Position numbers and translations under genes: made by a program
Shown here: positions 12,820-23,036 of the stretch, piece after piece
Position numbering within the stretch: the stretch's first letter is position 1
How the letters are laid out: each line of letters opens with the position of its first letter
Origin: Oxalicibacterium flavum
GTDB taxonomy: Bacteria; Pseudomonadota; Gammaproteobacteria; Burkholderiales; Burkholderiaceae_D
Assembly (NCBI RefSeq): GCF_014635065.1
Contig: NZ_BMCG01000001.1
Coordinates: 62,001 to 126,000, forward strand
Length of the DNA: 64,000 nucleotides
Direction of reading: 5' to 3'
The notes under the pieces: generated by a model
Database searches by the model: none
Told to the model about the DNA's origin: nothing
What the model saw: only the letters and a program-made list of their open reading frames with translations

Positions 12820-13542
12820 ATGATCCCCTGGCTCGAAGCAGGCGATCCGTTTCCCGATGTCTCGACCGCGCTGACCGAAGCGGATGGCGCGGGCGGGCTG
12901 CTGGCAGCCGGCGCCGACCTGTCGCCGGCGCGCCTGCTGATGGCGTACCGGCAAGGCATCTTTCCGTGGTTTTCGGACGGCCAGCCCATCCTGTGGTGGA
13001 GCACCGATCCGCGCATGGTGCTGTTCCCCGAGCATTTCCACATGTCGGCCAGCCTGCGCAAGACACTGAAAAAGGTCGAACGCAGCCGGATCGAAGGCGG
13101 CGCCTGGAATATCCGCTTCGACAGCGCCTTCGAGGACGTCATGCGTGCCTGCGCCGCACCGCGCAAGGGGGAAGCCGGCACCTGGATTTCGGATGAGATC
13201 ATTGCCGGCTACACCGGCCTGCATCGCGACGGACACGCGCACTCGGCCGAAGTCTGGCATGACGGCCGGCTCGTCGGCGGCGCCTACGGCGTCTGCATCG
13301 GCCGCATGTTCTACGGCGAATCGATGTTCTCGCGCGTCAGCGACGCGTCCAAGATCGCACTGGCCTATCTGGTGGCGTTTCTCAAGACGCGGGGTGTTTC
13401 GATGATAGACTGCCAGCAGCAGACCGGACATCTGGCCTCGCTGGGCGCCATTCCGATGCCGCGGCAGGAATTCATCTCGCGGTTGCGGTTGGCGATCGAT
13501 GCACCGCAGATTGCGGACTGGCAACCGGTTCCGCCCGTCTGA
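12820..13542 (+). CDS. aat: leucyl/phenylalanyl-tRNA--protein transferase
   Basis: Aat adds Leu or Phe from aminoacyl-tRNA to N-terminal Arg/Lys, making a primary N-degron for ClpS-ClpAP. The 240-aa protein shows the family hallmarks: [26 protein letters not shown] near the N-terminus, [33 protein letters not shown], and [21 protein letters not shown]. It lies 55 bases before bpt, which makes the complementary N-degron type. clpS-clpA are 2.3 kb further on, facing this run. Confidence 0.97.
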   Translation: MIPWLEAGDPFPDVSTALTEADGAGGLLAAGADLSPARLLMAYRQGIFPWFSDGQPILWWSTDPRMVLFPEHFHMSASLRKTLKKVERSRIEGGAWNIRFDSAFEDVMRACAAPRKGEAGTWISDEIIAGYTGLHRDGHAHSAEVWHDGRLVGGAYGVCIGRMFYGESMFSRVSDASKIALAYLVAFLKTRGVSMIDCQQQTGHLASLGAIPMPRQEFISRLRLAIDAPQIADWQPVPPV

Positions 13543-13597
13543 ACATCGGCCACCTCGCTGGCCGTCCTCGTCGTCACATTTGTCCCGCAGAGCAACC

Positions 13598-14329
13598 ATG
13601 ACGCATCCAAAGGAATTACCGTTCTCGACGCTGCAGTTCTATGCCACGGCACCCTATCCATGCAGCTATCTGGAAGACCGCCAGGCGCGTTCGCAAGTTG
13701 CCACGCCCTCGCACCTGATTAATGCGGCCGTCTATGCGGAACTGGTCAAGAATGGCTTCCGCCGCAGCGGCATCTTCACCTATCGACCATACTGCGACGG
13801 CTGCCATGCCTGCACGCCGGTCAGGGTCAAGGTCAATGAATTCCATCCCAATCGCAGTCAGCGCCGGGCTGCCGCACGGCATGCCGAATTGCGGACCTCG
13901 GTCACCAAACTCAGCTACCTGTCCGAACATTACGACCTGTATCTGCGTTATCAGGCCCGACGTCATGCAGGTGGCGGCATGGACCAGGACAGCCGCGACC
14001 AGTACGCGCAATTCCTGCTGCAGAGCAAGGTCAACACGCGCCTGGTCGAGTTTCGCGATCCCGACCAGACGCTGCGCATGGTCAGCATCATCGACGTGCT
14101 GGAAGACGGCCTGTCCTCCGTCTATACCTTCTACGATCCCGATCAGCCGAATGCCTCCTACGGCACCTACAACGTGCTGTGGCAGATCGAACAGGCGCGC
14201 CAGCTCGACATGCCGTTCGTCTATCTCGGCTACTGGATCAGGGAGAGCCCCAAGATGTCGTACAAGACCAATTTCCAGCCGCTGGAAGGACTGCTCAACG
14301 GCGAGTGGGCACTTCTCTCCGTGCCCTGA
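13598..14329 (+). CDS. bpt: aspartate/glutamate leucyltransferase (Bpt)
   Basis: Bpt transfers Leu from Leu-tRNA to proteins with N-terminal Asp or Glu, creating ClpS-recognised degrons. The 243-aa product has the ATE-type cysteine cluster [16 protein letters not shown] near residues 60-75. It also has DYAQFL-like [18 protein letters not shown] and the terminal VYLGYWI-x(6)-YK pattern typical of the family. An upstream in-frame extension to 13499 has no family similarity, so the ATG at 13598 (MTHPKELPF) was chosen. It follows aat. Confidence 0.96.
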   Translation: MTHPKELPFSTLQFYATAPYPCSYLEDRQARSQVATPSHLINAAVYAELVKNGFRRSGIFTYRPYCDGCHACTPVRVKVNEFHPNRSQRRAAARHAELRTSVTKLSYLSEHYDLYLRYQARRHAGGGMDQDSRDQYAQFLLQSKVNTRLVEFRDPDQTLRMVSIIDVLEDGLSSVYTFYDPDQPNASYGTYNVLWQIEQARQLDMPFVYLGYWIRESPKMSYKTNFQPLEGLLNGEWALLSVP

Positions 14330-14426
14330 CGAGCGGCTGTCACTGGTCATTCCAGCGCGTTAAAATAGCGCTTCTCTCCTGTCGCGGCGGCAGTCCGTGC
14401 CGACCGTCGCTCAACCAGATTTCATC

Positions 14427-15467
14427 GTGTCCGAAAAACTTCTCTACAGCCTTGCGCGCCCCTTCCTGTTCGCCATCGATCCCGAGGCGGCACACAACCT
14501 CACGCTGCCGGCCCTGCGTTGCGCCAGCAAATGGGGCCTGACCTCATCCTTCGTCAAGCCGGACGACGATCCGCGCAGCGTGATGGGCATCACCTTTCCC
14601 AATCCGGTCGGACTCGCGGCCGGGCTCGACAAGGATGGCGCCTACATCGATGGTTTGGCAACGCTCGGCTTCGGCTTCATCGAGGTCGGTACCGTCACGC
14701 CGCGCGCCCAGCCCGGCAATCCGATGCCGCGCATGTTCCGCCTGCCGCAGGCGCAAGCCATCATCAACCGCATGGGATTCAACAACCGCGGCGTCGATGC
14801 CTTCGTCGCCAATGTGCAGGCGTCGCGCTTCTACCAGAACAAGGAAGGCGTACTGGGTCTGAACATCGGCAAGAATGCCGACACGCCGATCGAACGTGCC
14901 GTTGATGATTATCTGATCTGCCTGAAGAAGGTCTATCCGTACGCCAGCTACGTCACCGTCAACATCTCGTCGCCCAACACCAAGAACCTGCGCCAGTTAC
15001 AGGGCGCATCCGAACTCGACGCCCTGCTCTCGCAGTTGAAGGATGCGCAGCAACGGCTGGCGGACGAACACCAGCGCTACGTGCCGATCGCGCTCAAGAT
15101 CGCGCCCGACATGGATAGCGAGCAGATCAGCGCGGTCGCCCAGGCGCTGCTGCGCCACCGCATCGACGGCGTGATCGCCACCAACACCACCATCAGCCGC
15201 GAGGCCGTGAAGAACCTCAAGCATGCCGAGGAAGCCGGCGGCCTGTCCGGTGCGCCGGTATTCGAGGCATCGAACGCGGTCATCCGCGCACTGAAGAACG
15301 AACTGGGCGATGCCATTCCCATCATCGGCGTCGGCGGCATCCTGTCGGCTGCCGATGCGCAGGCCAAGATCGATGCCGGCGCCTCGCTGGTGCAGCTCTA
15401 CACCGGCCTGATCTACCAGGGGCCGGCGCTGGTGCGCGAGTGCGCCGCGGCGCTGCACCGGAAATAG
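14427..15467 (+). CDS. pyrD: class 2 dihydroorotate dehydrogenase (quinone)
   Basis: PyrD oxidises dihydroorotate to orotate at the inner membrane, passing electrons through FMN to ubiquinone. The 346-aa form has the N-terminal membrane-associating helices ([16 protein letters not shown]), [31 protein letters not shown] and [19 protein letters not shown] carries the catalytic serine of class 2 enzymes, and [15 protein letters not shown] binds FMN phosphate. I chose GTG at 14427 because [12 protein letters not shown] matches the family N-terminus; GTG at 14397 would add 10 residues. A TAAAAT at about 14360 is a possible -10. It ends at a shared terminator facing clpA. Confidence 0.96.
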   Translation: MSEKLLYSLARPFLFAIDPEAAHNLTLPALRCASKWGLTSSFVKPDDDPRSVMGITFPNPVGLAAGLDKDGAYIDGLATLGFGFIEVGTVTPRAQPGNPMPRMFRLPQAQAIINRMGFNNRGVDAFVANVQASRFYQNKEGVLGLNIGKNADTPIERAVDDYLICLKKVYPYASYVTVNISSPNTKNLRQLQGASELDALLSQLKDAQQRLADEHQRYVPIALKIAPDMDSEQISAVAQALLRHRIDGVIATNTTISREAVKNLKHAEEAGGLSGAPVFEASNAVIRALKNELGDAIPIIGVGGILSAADAQAKIDAGASLVQLYTGLIYQGPALVRECAAALHRK

Positions 15468-15503
15468 CCACCTAGCCCCCAGCTCTTTTTCAAACGTCCA
15501 AAC

Positions 15504-15534
15504 AAAAAGCCCAAACCGAAGTTTGGGCTTTTTT
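15504..15534. terminator. bidirectional intrinsic terminator between pyrD and clpA
   Basis: Stem AAAGCCCAAAC/GTTTGGGCTTT with a four-base CGAA loop, preceded by an A-run and followed by six T residues. It ends both the pyrD and the convergent clpA transcripts. Confidence 0.92.
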
Positions 15535-15554
15535 CATTGTGCCGACGGCACCGA

Positions 15555-17854
<2,300 letters not shown>

Positions 17855-17858
<4 letters not shown>

Positions 17859-18163
17859 ACTTCCTCCATCACGCACTGCAGGGGATGCCCTGCTTTTCTG
17901 GCGTGGTTCAATACCAGTTCAACCTTCGTGGACGCTATATCCTTGGGATACACGCCACACACACCCTTGCCGTCGCGGTGAACCATGAGCATGATTTGCG
18001 TCGCATTCTCACGATCTTTACTGAAGTATTCCTGAAGAATCATCACGACGAATTCCATCGGCGTGTAGTCATCGTTCAGCAATAACACCTGATACATCGA
18101 CGGCGGCTTGAGCTTCTGCTCTTGCCGCATAAGGACCGTACCATCGTCATGCTTAATTGCCAT
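17855..18163 (-). CDS. clpS: ClpA adaptor protein ClpS
   Basis: ClpS recognises N-terminal Leu, Phe, Trp or Tyr and hands substrates to ClpAP. The 102-aa protein has a flexible N-terminal arm (about 1-20), the [16 protein letters not shown] segment whose Asn-Asp-Asp binds the substrate alpha-amino group, and [15 protein letters not shown] with the conserved His. Coupled to clpA by an ATGA overlap. The adjacent aat/bpt genes produce the N-degrons it reads. Confidence 0.97.
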
Positions 18164-18343
18164 AGTTCTATTCTAAACCGTTCGTGGAGCGCACAACATG
18201 CCCGGTCGAACGGCTGAATCAAATGATCCCATCTTACGCGTTTTCTTACAGGGATGCAGATGACGCTGATCACCCCAAAATCAAGGGAGCGGACCCCGAT
18301 TTTCGAAGGTCGCCAAACCTTGCAAAAAACGCCATCAAATTCC
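18164..18343. other. clpS to cold-shock gene intergenic region
   Basis: This divergent non-coding space upstream of both clpS and the cold-shock gene shows no ORF with a ribosome-binding site. A TAGAAT on the minus strand sits too close to the clpS start to serve as a normal -10. A promoter for clpSA should lie here but I cannot place it. Confidence 0.5.
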
Positions 18344-18372
18344 TTGACTTTTATTTTTTTTACGTAAAGAAT
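18344..18372 (+). promoter_or_regulatory. candidate promoter of the cold-shock gene
   Basis: TTGACT (18344-18349), 17 bases, AAGAAT (18367-18372). The spacer is T-rich. A start near 18379 would give a leader of about 125 bases, as expected for major cold-shock genes. Confidence 0.55.
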
Positions 18373-18381
18373 GAATCTTAT

Positions 18382-18392
18382 TGACATACGTA
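18382..18392 (+). promoter_or_regulatory. cold-box-like element in the cold-shock mRNA leader
   Basis: TGACATACGTA matches the E. coli cspA cold box (TGACGTACAGA) at 8 of 11 positions. It lies right after the predicted transcription start, where the cold box sits in E. coli. The functional role here is inferred. Confidence 0.4.
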
Positions 18393-18504
18393 ACTAAATC
18401 AATTTGTCAATATGGAGTGAGCAGTTTTTAGGAGGGGCAGCGTTAGGCGAGGCTTCTTTCTTTTGCGGCTCGTGTGATTAAGTCTAAATTAGAAAGACGC
18501 TTTT

Positions 18505-18708
18505 ATGGCAACAGGTACCGTCAAGTGGTTCAACGACTCCAAGGGCTTCGGTTTCATCACCCCGGATGACGGCGGCGAGGATTTGTTCGCACACTTCTCC
18601 GCGATCCAGATGAACGGCTTCAAGACTCTCAAAGAAGGTCAAAAAGTCTCGTTCGAAGTCACGCAAGGTCCGAAAGGCAAGCAAGCTTCCAACATTCAGG
18701 CACCTTGA
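18505..18708 (+). CDS. cspA: cold-shock domain RNA chaperone (CspA family)
   Basis: A single cold-shock domain of 67 aa. It has the N-terminal [15 protein letters not shown] with RNP1 (KGFGFI), the RNP2-like LFAHFSAI, and the five-strand OB-fold ending NIQAP. Such proteins bind and melt single-stranded RNA and help translation in the cold or in stationary phase. The monocistronic gene has a long leader with a cold-box-like element and a strong terminator right after it. Which of the genome's csp paralogues it is cannot be told from the window. Confidence 0.95.
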   Translation: MATGTVKWFNDSKGFGFITPDDGGEDLFAHFSAIQMNGFKTLKEGQKVSFEVTQGPKGKQASNIQAP

Positions 18709-18726
18709 TTCGTTGAAGGCTTTTCG

Positions 18727-18752
18727 AAAAACCCGCCCAGGCGGGTTTTTTT
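18727..18752 (+). terminator. intrinsic terminator of the cold-shock gene
   Basis: Stem AAACCCGCC/GGCGGGTTT with a two-base centre, flanked by A and T runs, 19 bases after the stop codon. Confidence 0.92.
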
Positions 18753-18849
18753 ACGTCTGCCGCAATCTCTCGAGCGGCTTTTTATTCCATCTGCCGGCTC
18801 CCATCCCTTATCATCCACGCTGACTCATTCGCAGCATAACGCTCTCCCC

Positions 18850-19416
18850 ATGCCGCTCATCCTGTTCAACAAACCGTTCCAGGTCATGTGCCAGTTTTCG
18901 GCCCATGCGACCCGACCGACCCTGGCCGATCATCTGGACATTCCCGGCATCTATCCTGCCGGACGGCTCGACGCCGACAGCGAAGGCCTGTTGCTGCTGA
19001 CCGATGACGGTGCATTGCAGCATGCGATCAGCCATCCGGATCACAAGCAGCCCAAGACCTACCTGGTACAAGTGGAAGGCGTACCCGACACTGCCGCGCT
19101 GGAACGACTGCGCGCGCCGCTCGATCTTGGCGACTTCATCACGTCTCCTTGCGATGCCAAACGGGTACAGGAACCGGACTGGCTCTGGCCGCGCAATCCG
19201 CCGATCCGCGAACGTCAGCATGTGCCGACCAGTTGGCTGACGATTACCCTGACCGAAGGCAAGAATCGGCAGGTCAGGCGCATGACGGGCAAGGTTGGCT
19301 TTCCTACCCTGCGCCTGGTCCGCATCGCGATCGGTCCCGTTTCGCTGCAGACACATCCGCTGTGGCCAGGCGAATGGCGCGAACTGTCCATCGCCGATCT
19401 TGGCCTGGCAAAATAG
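18850..19416 (+). CDS. rluE: 23S rRNA pseudouridine(2457) synthase RluE
   Basis: A 188-aa RsuA/RluE-family pseudouridine synthase without an S4 domain, as in RluE. The catalytic motif GRLDADSEGLLLLT has the nucleophile Asp41. ILFNKPFQVMCQF at the start and EGKNRQVRRMTGKVG near residue 145 are the family's other signatures. It is expected to modify U2457 in 23S rRNA helix 89. The RluE assignment rests on the short S4-less form and the FNKPF opening. It lies 80 bases before a DUF192 gene on the same strand. Confidence 0.9.
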   Translation: MPLILFNKPFQVMCQFSAHATRPTLADHLDIPGIYPAGRLDADSEGLLLLTDDGALQHAISHPDHKQPKTYLVQVEGVPDTAALERLRAPLDLGDFITSPCDAKRVQEPDWLWPRNPPIRERQHVPTSWLTITLTEGKNRQVRRMTGKVGFPTLRLVRIAIGPVSLQTHPLWPGEWRELSIADLGLAK

Positions 19417-19495
19417 CTGCGCCTTCCCGCAGGCAACCGTCCCTGCCCTTTTCCTTTACACTCGCTGCTTGTCTGTTTTCTTGCAAATCGAATCC

Positions 19496-19942
19496 ATGAA
19501 CAAGTTTCTGGCCACCTGCGCCGGCGCCATTGCCGCACTGTCTTCCTGCCTCGCATGGGCCGCCGAACCGGCGCGTCTGCCCGTCATTTCGCTGACGGCG
19601 GGGATGCATGTCATCAAGGCGGAAGTGGCCGCCACCGACGCGCAGCGCAATCAGGGCCTGATGTTCCGGGAAAGCCTGGGACCGAACGAAGGGATGGTGT
19701 TCCTGTTCCATGCGCCGGCCGGCGTCTGCATGTGGATGAAGAATACGCTGCTGCCGCTGTCGGTCGCCTTCATCGGCCGCGATGGGCGCATCGTCAATAT
19801 CGAGGACATGAAGCCGCAAAGCCTGGATTCGCATTGCGCCAAGGAACCCGTGTATTACGCGCTGGAAATGGAAAAAGGCTGGTTCAAGCAGCGCAACATC
19901 AAACCGGGCACGCGCATCGGCGGCCTGCCTGAGTCGAAATAA
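19496..19942 (+). CDS. exported DUF192 family protein
   Basis: A 148-aa protein with a signal peptide (MNKFLATCAGAIAALSSCLAWA, cleavage near AWA-AEP), followed by the DUF192 core. The core shows AATDAQRNQGLMFRESL, GMVFLF, CMWMKNTLLPLSVAFIGRDGRIV and the terminal ALEMEKGWFKQRNIKPGTRI. The family is a small beta-rich fold, usually secreted or periplasmic, with no settled function. The ATG at 19496 was preferred because it starts the signal peptide; the frame is open from 19295 inside rluE. A terminator follows, shared with the convergent rpsT. Confidence 0.9.
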   Translation: MNKFLATCAGAIAALSSCLAWAAEPARLPVISLTAGMHVIKAEVAATDAQRNQGLMFRESLGPNEGMVFLFHAPAGVCMWMKNTLLPLSVAFIGRDGRIVNIEDMKPQSLDSHCAKEPVYYALEMEKGWFKQRNIKPGTRIGGLPESK

Positions 19943-19975
19943 TGGCGGAATAACGGAAGCTTCCGCCGAAAACAA

Positions 19976-20006
19976 AAAAACCCGCATGAGAACATGCGGG
20001 TTTTTA
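19976..20006. terminator. intrinsic terminator between the DUF192 gene and rpsT
   Basis: Stem CCCGCATG/CATGCGGG with an AGAA loop, an A7 run before and T5 after. It serves both convergent genes. Confidence 0.92.
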
Positions 20007-20044
20007 TTGTTCTGCGACCATGCCGGCCGCAGGAAATCCGAAGA

Positions 20045-20308
20045 TCAGGCCAGCGCCTTAAGGGCGGCTGCCAGACGGCTCTTGTGACGAGCTGCCTTGT
20101 TCTTGTGGATGATTTTCTTGTCAGCGATGCTGTCGATCGTCGAAACCGAAGCCAGGAAGGTCTTGGCAGCAACATCCTTGTCGCCAGCTGCGATTGCCTT
20201 GCGAACAGCCTTGACTGCGGTACGGAAAGCCGAACGCTGTGCGGAGTTGTGAGCGTTTTGCTTGACTGCTTGACGAGCGCGCTTGCGTGCTTGTGCGGTA
20301 TTTGCCAT
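20045..20308 (-). CDS. rpsT: 30S ribosomal protein S20
   Basis: The 87-aa, lysine- and alanine-rich, all-helical S20 binds 16S rRNA at the base of the body. The sequence has the usual [14 protein letters not shown] start, [14 protein letters not shown] and the [14 protein letters not shown] end. An AGGAAA ribosome-binding site precedes the ATG. It is monocistronic and divergent from murJ, an arrangement common in Betaproteobacteria. Confidence 0.98.
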   Translation of the reverse strand: MANTAQARKRARQAVKQNAHNSAQRSAFRTAVKAVRKAIAAGDKDVAAKTFLASVSTIDSIADKKIIHKNKAARHKSRLAAALKALA

Positions 20309-20385
20309 GAAAGTAATTTCCTAAGACTTGGTCAACGCGCATTCGCAAACGCGCAGTGGTGAGACAGAATTCTGTGAAGCATCGG

Positions 20386-20414
20386 ATTATAGCCACATTT
20401 TGCCGTTCGGGCAA
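20386..20414 (-). promoter_or_regulatory. sigma70 promoter of rpsT
   Basis: The minus strand reads TTGCCC (20409-20414), a 17-base spacer and TATAAT (20386-20391), about 78 bases before the rpsT start. Confidence 0.75.
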
Positions 20415-20556
20415 ATCGATCCGTTCTTTTTCATCCCGGTTTGTTGCGGCCATGCAGAAAAAAGGATTTCCGCCCAAGAAAAAATGATCAATTGAATAAT
20501 ATTTTTTGGCACTCTCGCCTCCCGACCAACTGCTGCCACCGTTATAATGCCGCTCC

Positions 20557-22107
20557 ATGAATCTGCATAAAACGCTGGCGGCGGTCTCCGGCATGACAAT
20601 GGTTTCGCGTGTCACGGGACTGGTCCGCGAGATTCTGTTTGCACGCGCGTTCGGTGCGTCGGCCTATACCGATGCCTTCAACATCGCCTTTCGCATTCCC
20701 AATCTGCTGCGTCGCCTGTTTGCCGAGGGCGCCTTTTCCCAGGCCTTCGTGCCGATCCTGGCCGAATACAAGAGCCAGAAAGGCGAGGAAGCGACCAAGA
20801 GCCTGATCGACCATGCCGCCACGGTCCTGATGTGGACCATGCTGCTGACCTGCGTGCTCGGCATCATTGGCGCGCCGCTGATCATCTTCGGCATCGCCAC
20901 CGGTCTCAAGGCCGATCCGACCGCCTTCGACGCCTCGGTCTGGATGACGCGACTGATGTTTCCGTACATCGGCTTCATGGCCTTCGTCGCGCTCAGCGGC
21001 GGCATTCTCAATACCTGGCGCGAGTTCAAGATTCCGGCCTTCACGCCTGTCCTGCTGAACCTGTCGTTCATCTTCGCCGCGCTGCTGGTCGCGCCGCAGC
21101 TCAAGCAACCCATCTATGCAATGGCGTTCGCCGTGCTGTTCGGCGGCCTGCTGCAGGCCGCGATCCAGATCCCGGCGCTGATGAAGATCGGCATGCTGCC
21201 ACGGCTCGCGATGAATCCCTTTCGCGCCCTCGGTGACGCCGGCGTACGCAAGATATTGAGCAAGATGGGGCCGGCCGTATTCGCCGTGTCGGCCGCGCAG
21301 ATCAGCCTGATGATCAATACCAACATCGCCTCGCGCCTGCAAAGCGGCAGCGTGTCGTGGCTGTCCTACGCCGACCGCCTGATGGAGTTTCCGACCGCCC
21401 TGCTGGGCGTGGCGCTCGGGACGATTCTTTTGCCAAGCCTGTCGAAGGCGAACTTCGACGGCGATACGGCCGAATATTCGGCGCTGCTCGACTGGGGCCT
21501 GCGCCTGACCTTCCTGCTGGCGCTGCCCTGCGCGGTCGGACTCGCCACGCTGTCGGAACCGCTGACGGCAACCCTTTTCCATTACGGCAAGTTCGACGCC
21601 GCCTCCGTTTCCATGACCGCCAAGGCGCTGGTGGCCTATGGCGTCGGCCTGATCGGACTGATCCTGGTCAAGATTCTGGCGCCCGGATTCTATGCACAGC
21701 AGAACATCAAGACGCCGGTCCGGATCGCGGTCGGCGTACTGATCGCCACACAGTTGATGAACCTGCTGTTCGTGCCGAAGTTCGCACATGCCGGGCTGGC
21801 ACTGTCGATCGGACTCGGCGCCTGCATCAATGCCGCGCTGCTCTACTGGGGGCTGCGCCATCGCGGCATCTACACGGCGCTGCCGGGCTGGAGCATGTTC
21901 TTCGTCCGTCTGGCCGGCGCGCTGTGCCTGATGGGCGGGGTGGCGCTGTGGGTGGCAAGCCACTTCGACTGGGTGGCGCTCGGTGCCGCTCCGTTCCAGC
22001 GTGTGGTGGCACTGCTAGCGGTATTGGCTGCGTGCGGCGTTGCCTACTTCGGCGCGCTGCTGGCGATGGGATTCCGCTTCCGCGACTTCAAGCGCATTGC
22101 ACGCTGA
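20557..22107 (+). CDS. murJ: lipid II flippase MurJ (MviN)
   Basis: MurJ moves lipid II across the inner membrane for peptidoglycan synthesis. The 516-aa MOP-superfamily protein has about 14 hydrophobic segments. The N-terminal SGMTMVSRVTGLVREILFAR and FRIPNLLRRLFAEGAFSQAF are its signature, and its conserved arginines line the central cavity. TATAAT ends 8 bases before the ATG, so the mRNA could be leaderless or nearly so, but no good -35 accompanies it. The essential gene sits divergently from rpsT. Confidence 0.97.
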   Translation: MNLHKTLAAVSGMTMVSRVTGLVREILFARAFGASAYTDAFNIAFRIPNLLRRLFAEGAFSQAFVPILAEYKSQKGEEATKSLIDHAATVLMWTMLLTCVLGIIGAPLIIFGIATGLKADPTAFDASVWMTRLMFPYIGFMAFVALSGGILNTWREFKIPAFTPVLLNLSFIFAALLVAPQLKQPIYAMAFAVLFGGLLQAAIQIPALMKIGMLPRLAMNPFRALGDAGVRKILSKMGPAVFAVSAAQISLMINTNIASRLQSGSVSWLSYADRLMEFPTALLGVALGTILLPSLSKANFDGDTAEYSALLDWGLRLTFLLALPCAVGLATLSEPLTATLFHYGKFDAASVSMTAKALVAYGVGLIGLILVKILAPGFYAQQNIKTPVRIAVGVLIATQLMNLLFVPKFAHAGLALSIGLGACINAALLYWGLRHRGIYTALPGWSMFFVRLAGALCLMGGVALWVASHFDWVALGAAPFQRVVALLAVLAACGVAYFGALLAMGFRFRDFKRIAR

Positions 22108-22160
22108 TCCGCCGCACAATTCCACCTGCACGATGAAGCCATCCTCGTTATGATGGAGGC

Positions 22161-23000
22161 ATGGCGAATCCCTCTCTCGATTATTTCGCGGCACTGGTAC
22201 AGGAAGACGACATCATTCCCCTGTTCGAGGCCGCAGCAGCGATTGCCCAGGATGTGGAGCCGGAACTCGATCTGGTGGCAGTTCAACTGGAACTCGATGC
22301 CTTCGCCGCCCGCCTGAAGCAACGCCTGCCGGACGATGCCTCGCATCTGCAGAAGCTGCGGATGCTGAATCATTATTTCTACAACGATCTGGGATTCAGC
22401 GGCAACGTCAACGACTACTACAATCCGGACAACAGCTATCTGCATCGCGTCATGAGTTCGCGGCGCGGCATTCCGATCTCGCTGGCGGTGATCTACATGG
22501 AGCTGGCACAGCAGGTCGGACTGCACGTGCAGGGCATTTCCTTCCCCGGTCATTTCCTGATGAAGCTCACCATTCCCGCCGGCCAGGTCGTGCTCGACCC
22601 GTTCAACGGCACCAGCCTGTCGCGCGAGGAGCTCGAAGAGCGCGTGCAGCCCTACATCATGCAGCAGGATTTTCCGGACGACTTTCAGTTGAACGCCTAT
22701 CTGGCAGCAGCCAGCTCGCGCGACATCCTGGTACGCATGCTGCGCAACCTCAAGGCACTGTTCATGCAAAAGGAAAGCTGGCAGCGACTGCTGCAGGTGC
22801 AGGAACGGCTGGTGGTCCTGCTGCCGCGCGACATCACCGAACGACGCGATCGCGGGCTGGCATTCGCGCATCTCGATTGTCCGCAGGCAGCGCTGCAGGA
22901 CCTCGAGGCCTACATCGAACAACGGCCGTATGCGATGGACACCGCCGCACTGCGCGCCCGCCTGCCCGAACTGCGCGAAGCCGGCCGACGGCTGAACTGA
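22161..23000 (+). CDS. SirB1 family protein (transglutaminase-like plus TPR)
   Basis: A 279-aa soluble protein. Residues about 75-160 hold the transglutaminase-like SirB1 core, with NDYYNPDNSYLHRVM, SRRGIPISLAVIYMELA and GISFPGHFLMKL. Residues about 185-275 form TPR-like helices (RNLKALFMQKESWQRLL, RDRGLAFAHLDCPQAAL). The family is widespread in Proteobacteria, often near housekeeping genes, and its biochemical role is not settled. A GGAGG ribosome-binding site precedes the ATG. It lies 53 bases after murJ on the same strand, so co-transcription is possible. Confidence 0.88.
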   Translation: MANPSLDYFAALVQEDDIIPLFEAAAAIAQDVEPELDLVAVQLELDAFAARLKQRLPDDASHLQKLRMLNHYFYNDLGFSGNVNDYYNPDNSYLHRVMSSRRGIPISLAVIYMELAQQVGLHVQGISFPGHFLMKLTIPAGQVVLDPFNGTSLSREELEERVQPYIMQQDFPDDFQLNAYLAAASSRDILVRMLRNLKALFMQKESWQRLLQVQERLVVLLPRDITERRDRGLAFAHLDCPQAALQDLEAYIEQRPYAMDTAALRARLPELREAGRRLN

Positions 23001-23036
23001 TTCACCGCAGCAGCGACCGATACGGCGGCGCCGGCA

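Noticed and set aside
20543-20548. TATAAT just before murJ as a proven leaderless promoter
   Set aside because: The -10 is good, but the -35 region is poor and the spacing to the ATG is only 8 bases; left as a comment in the murJ entry.
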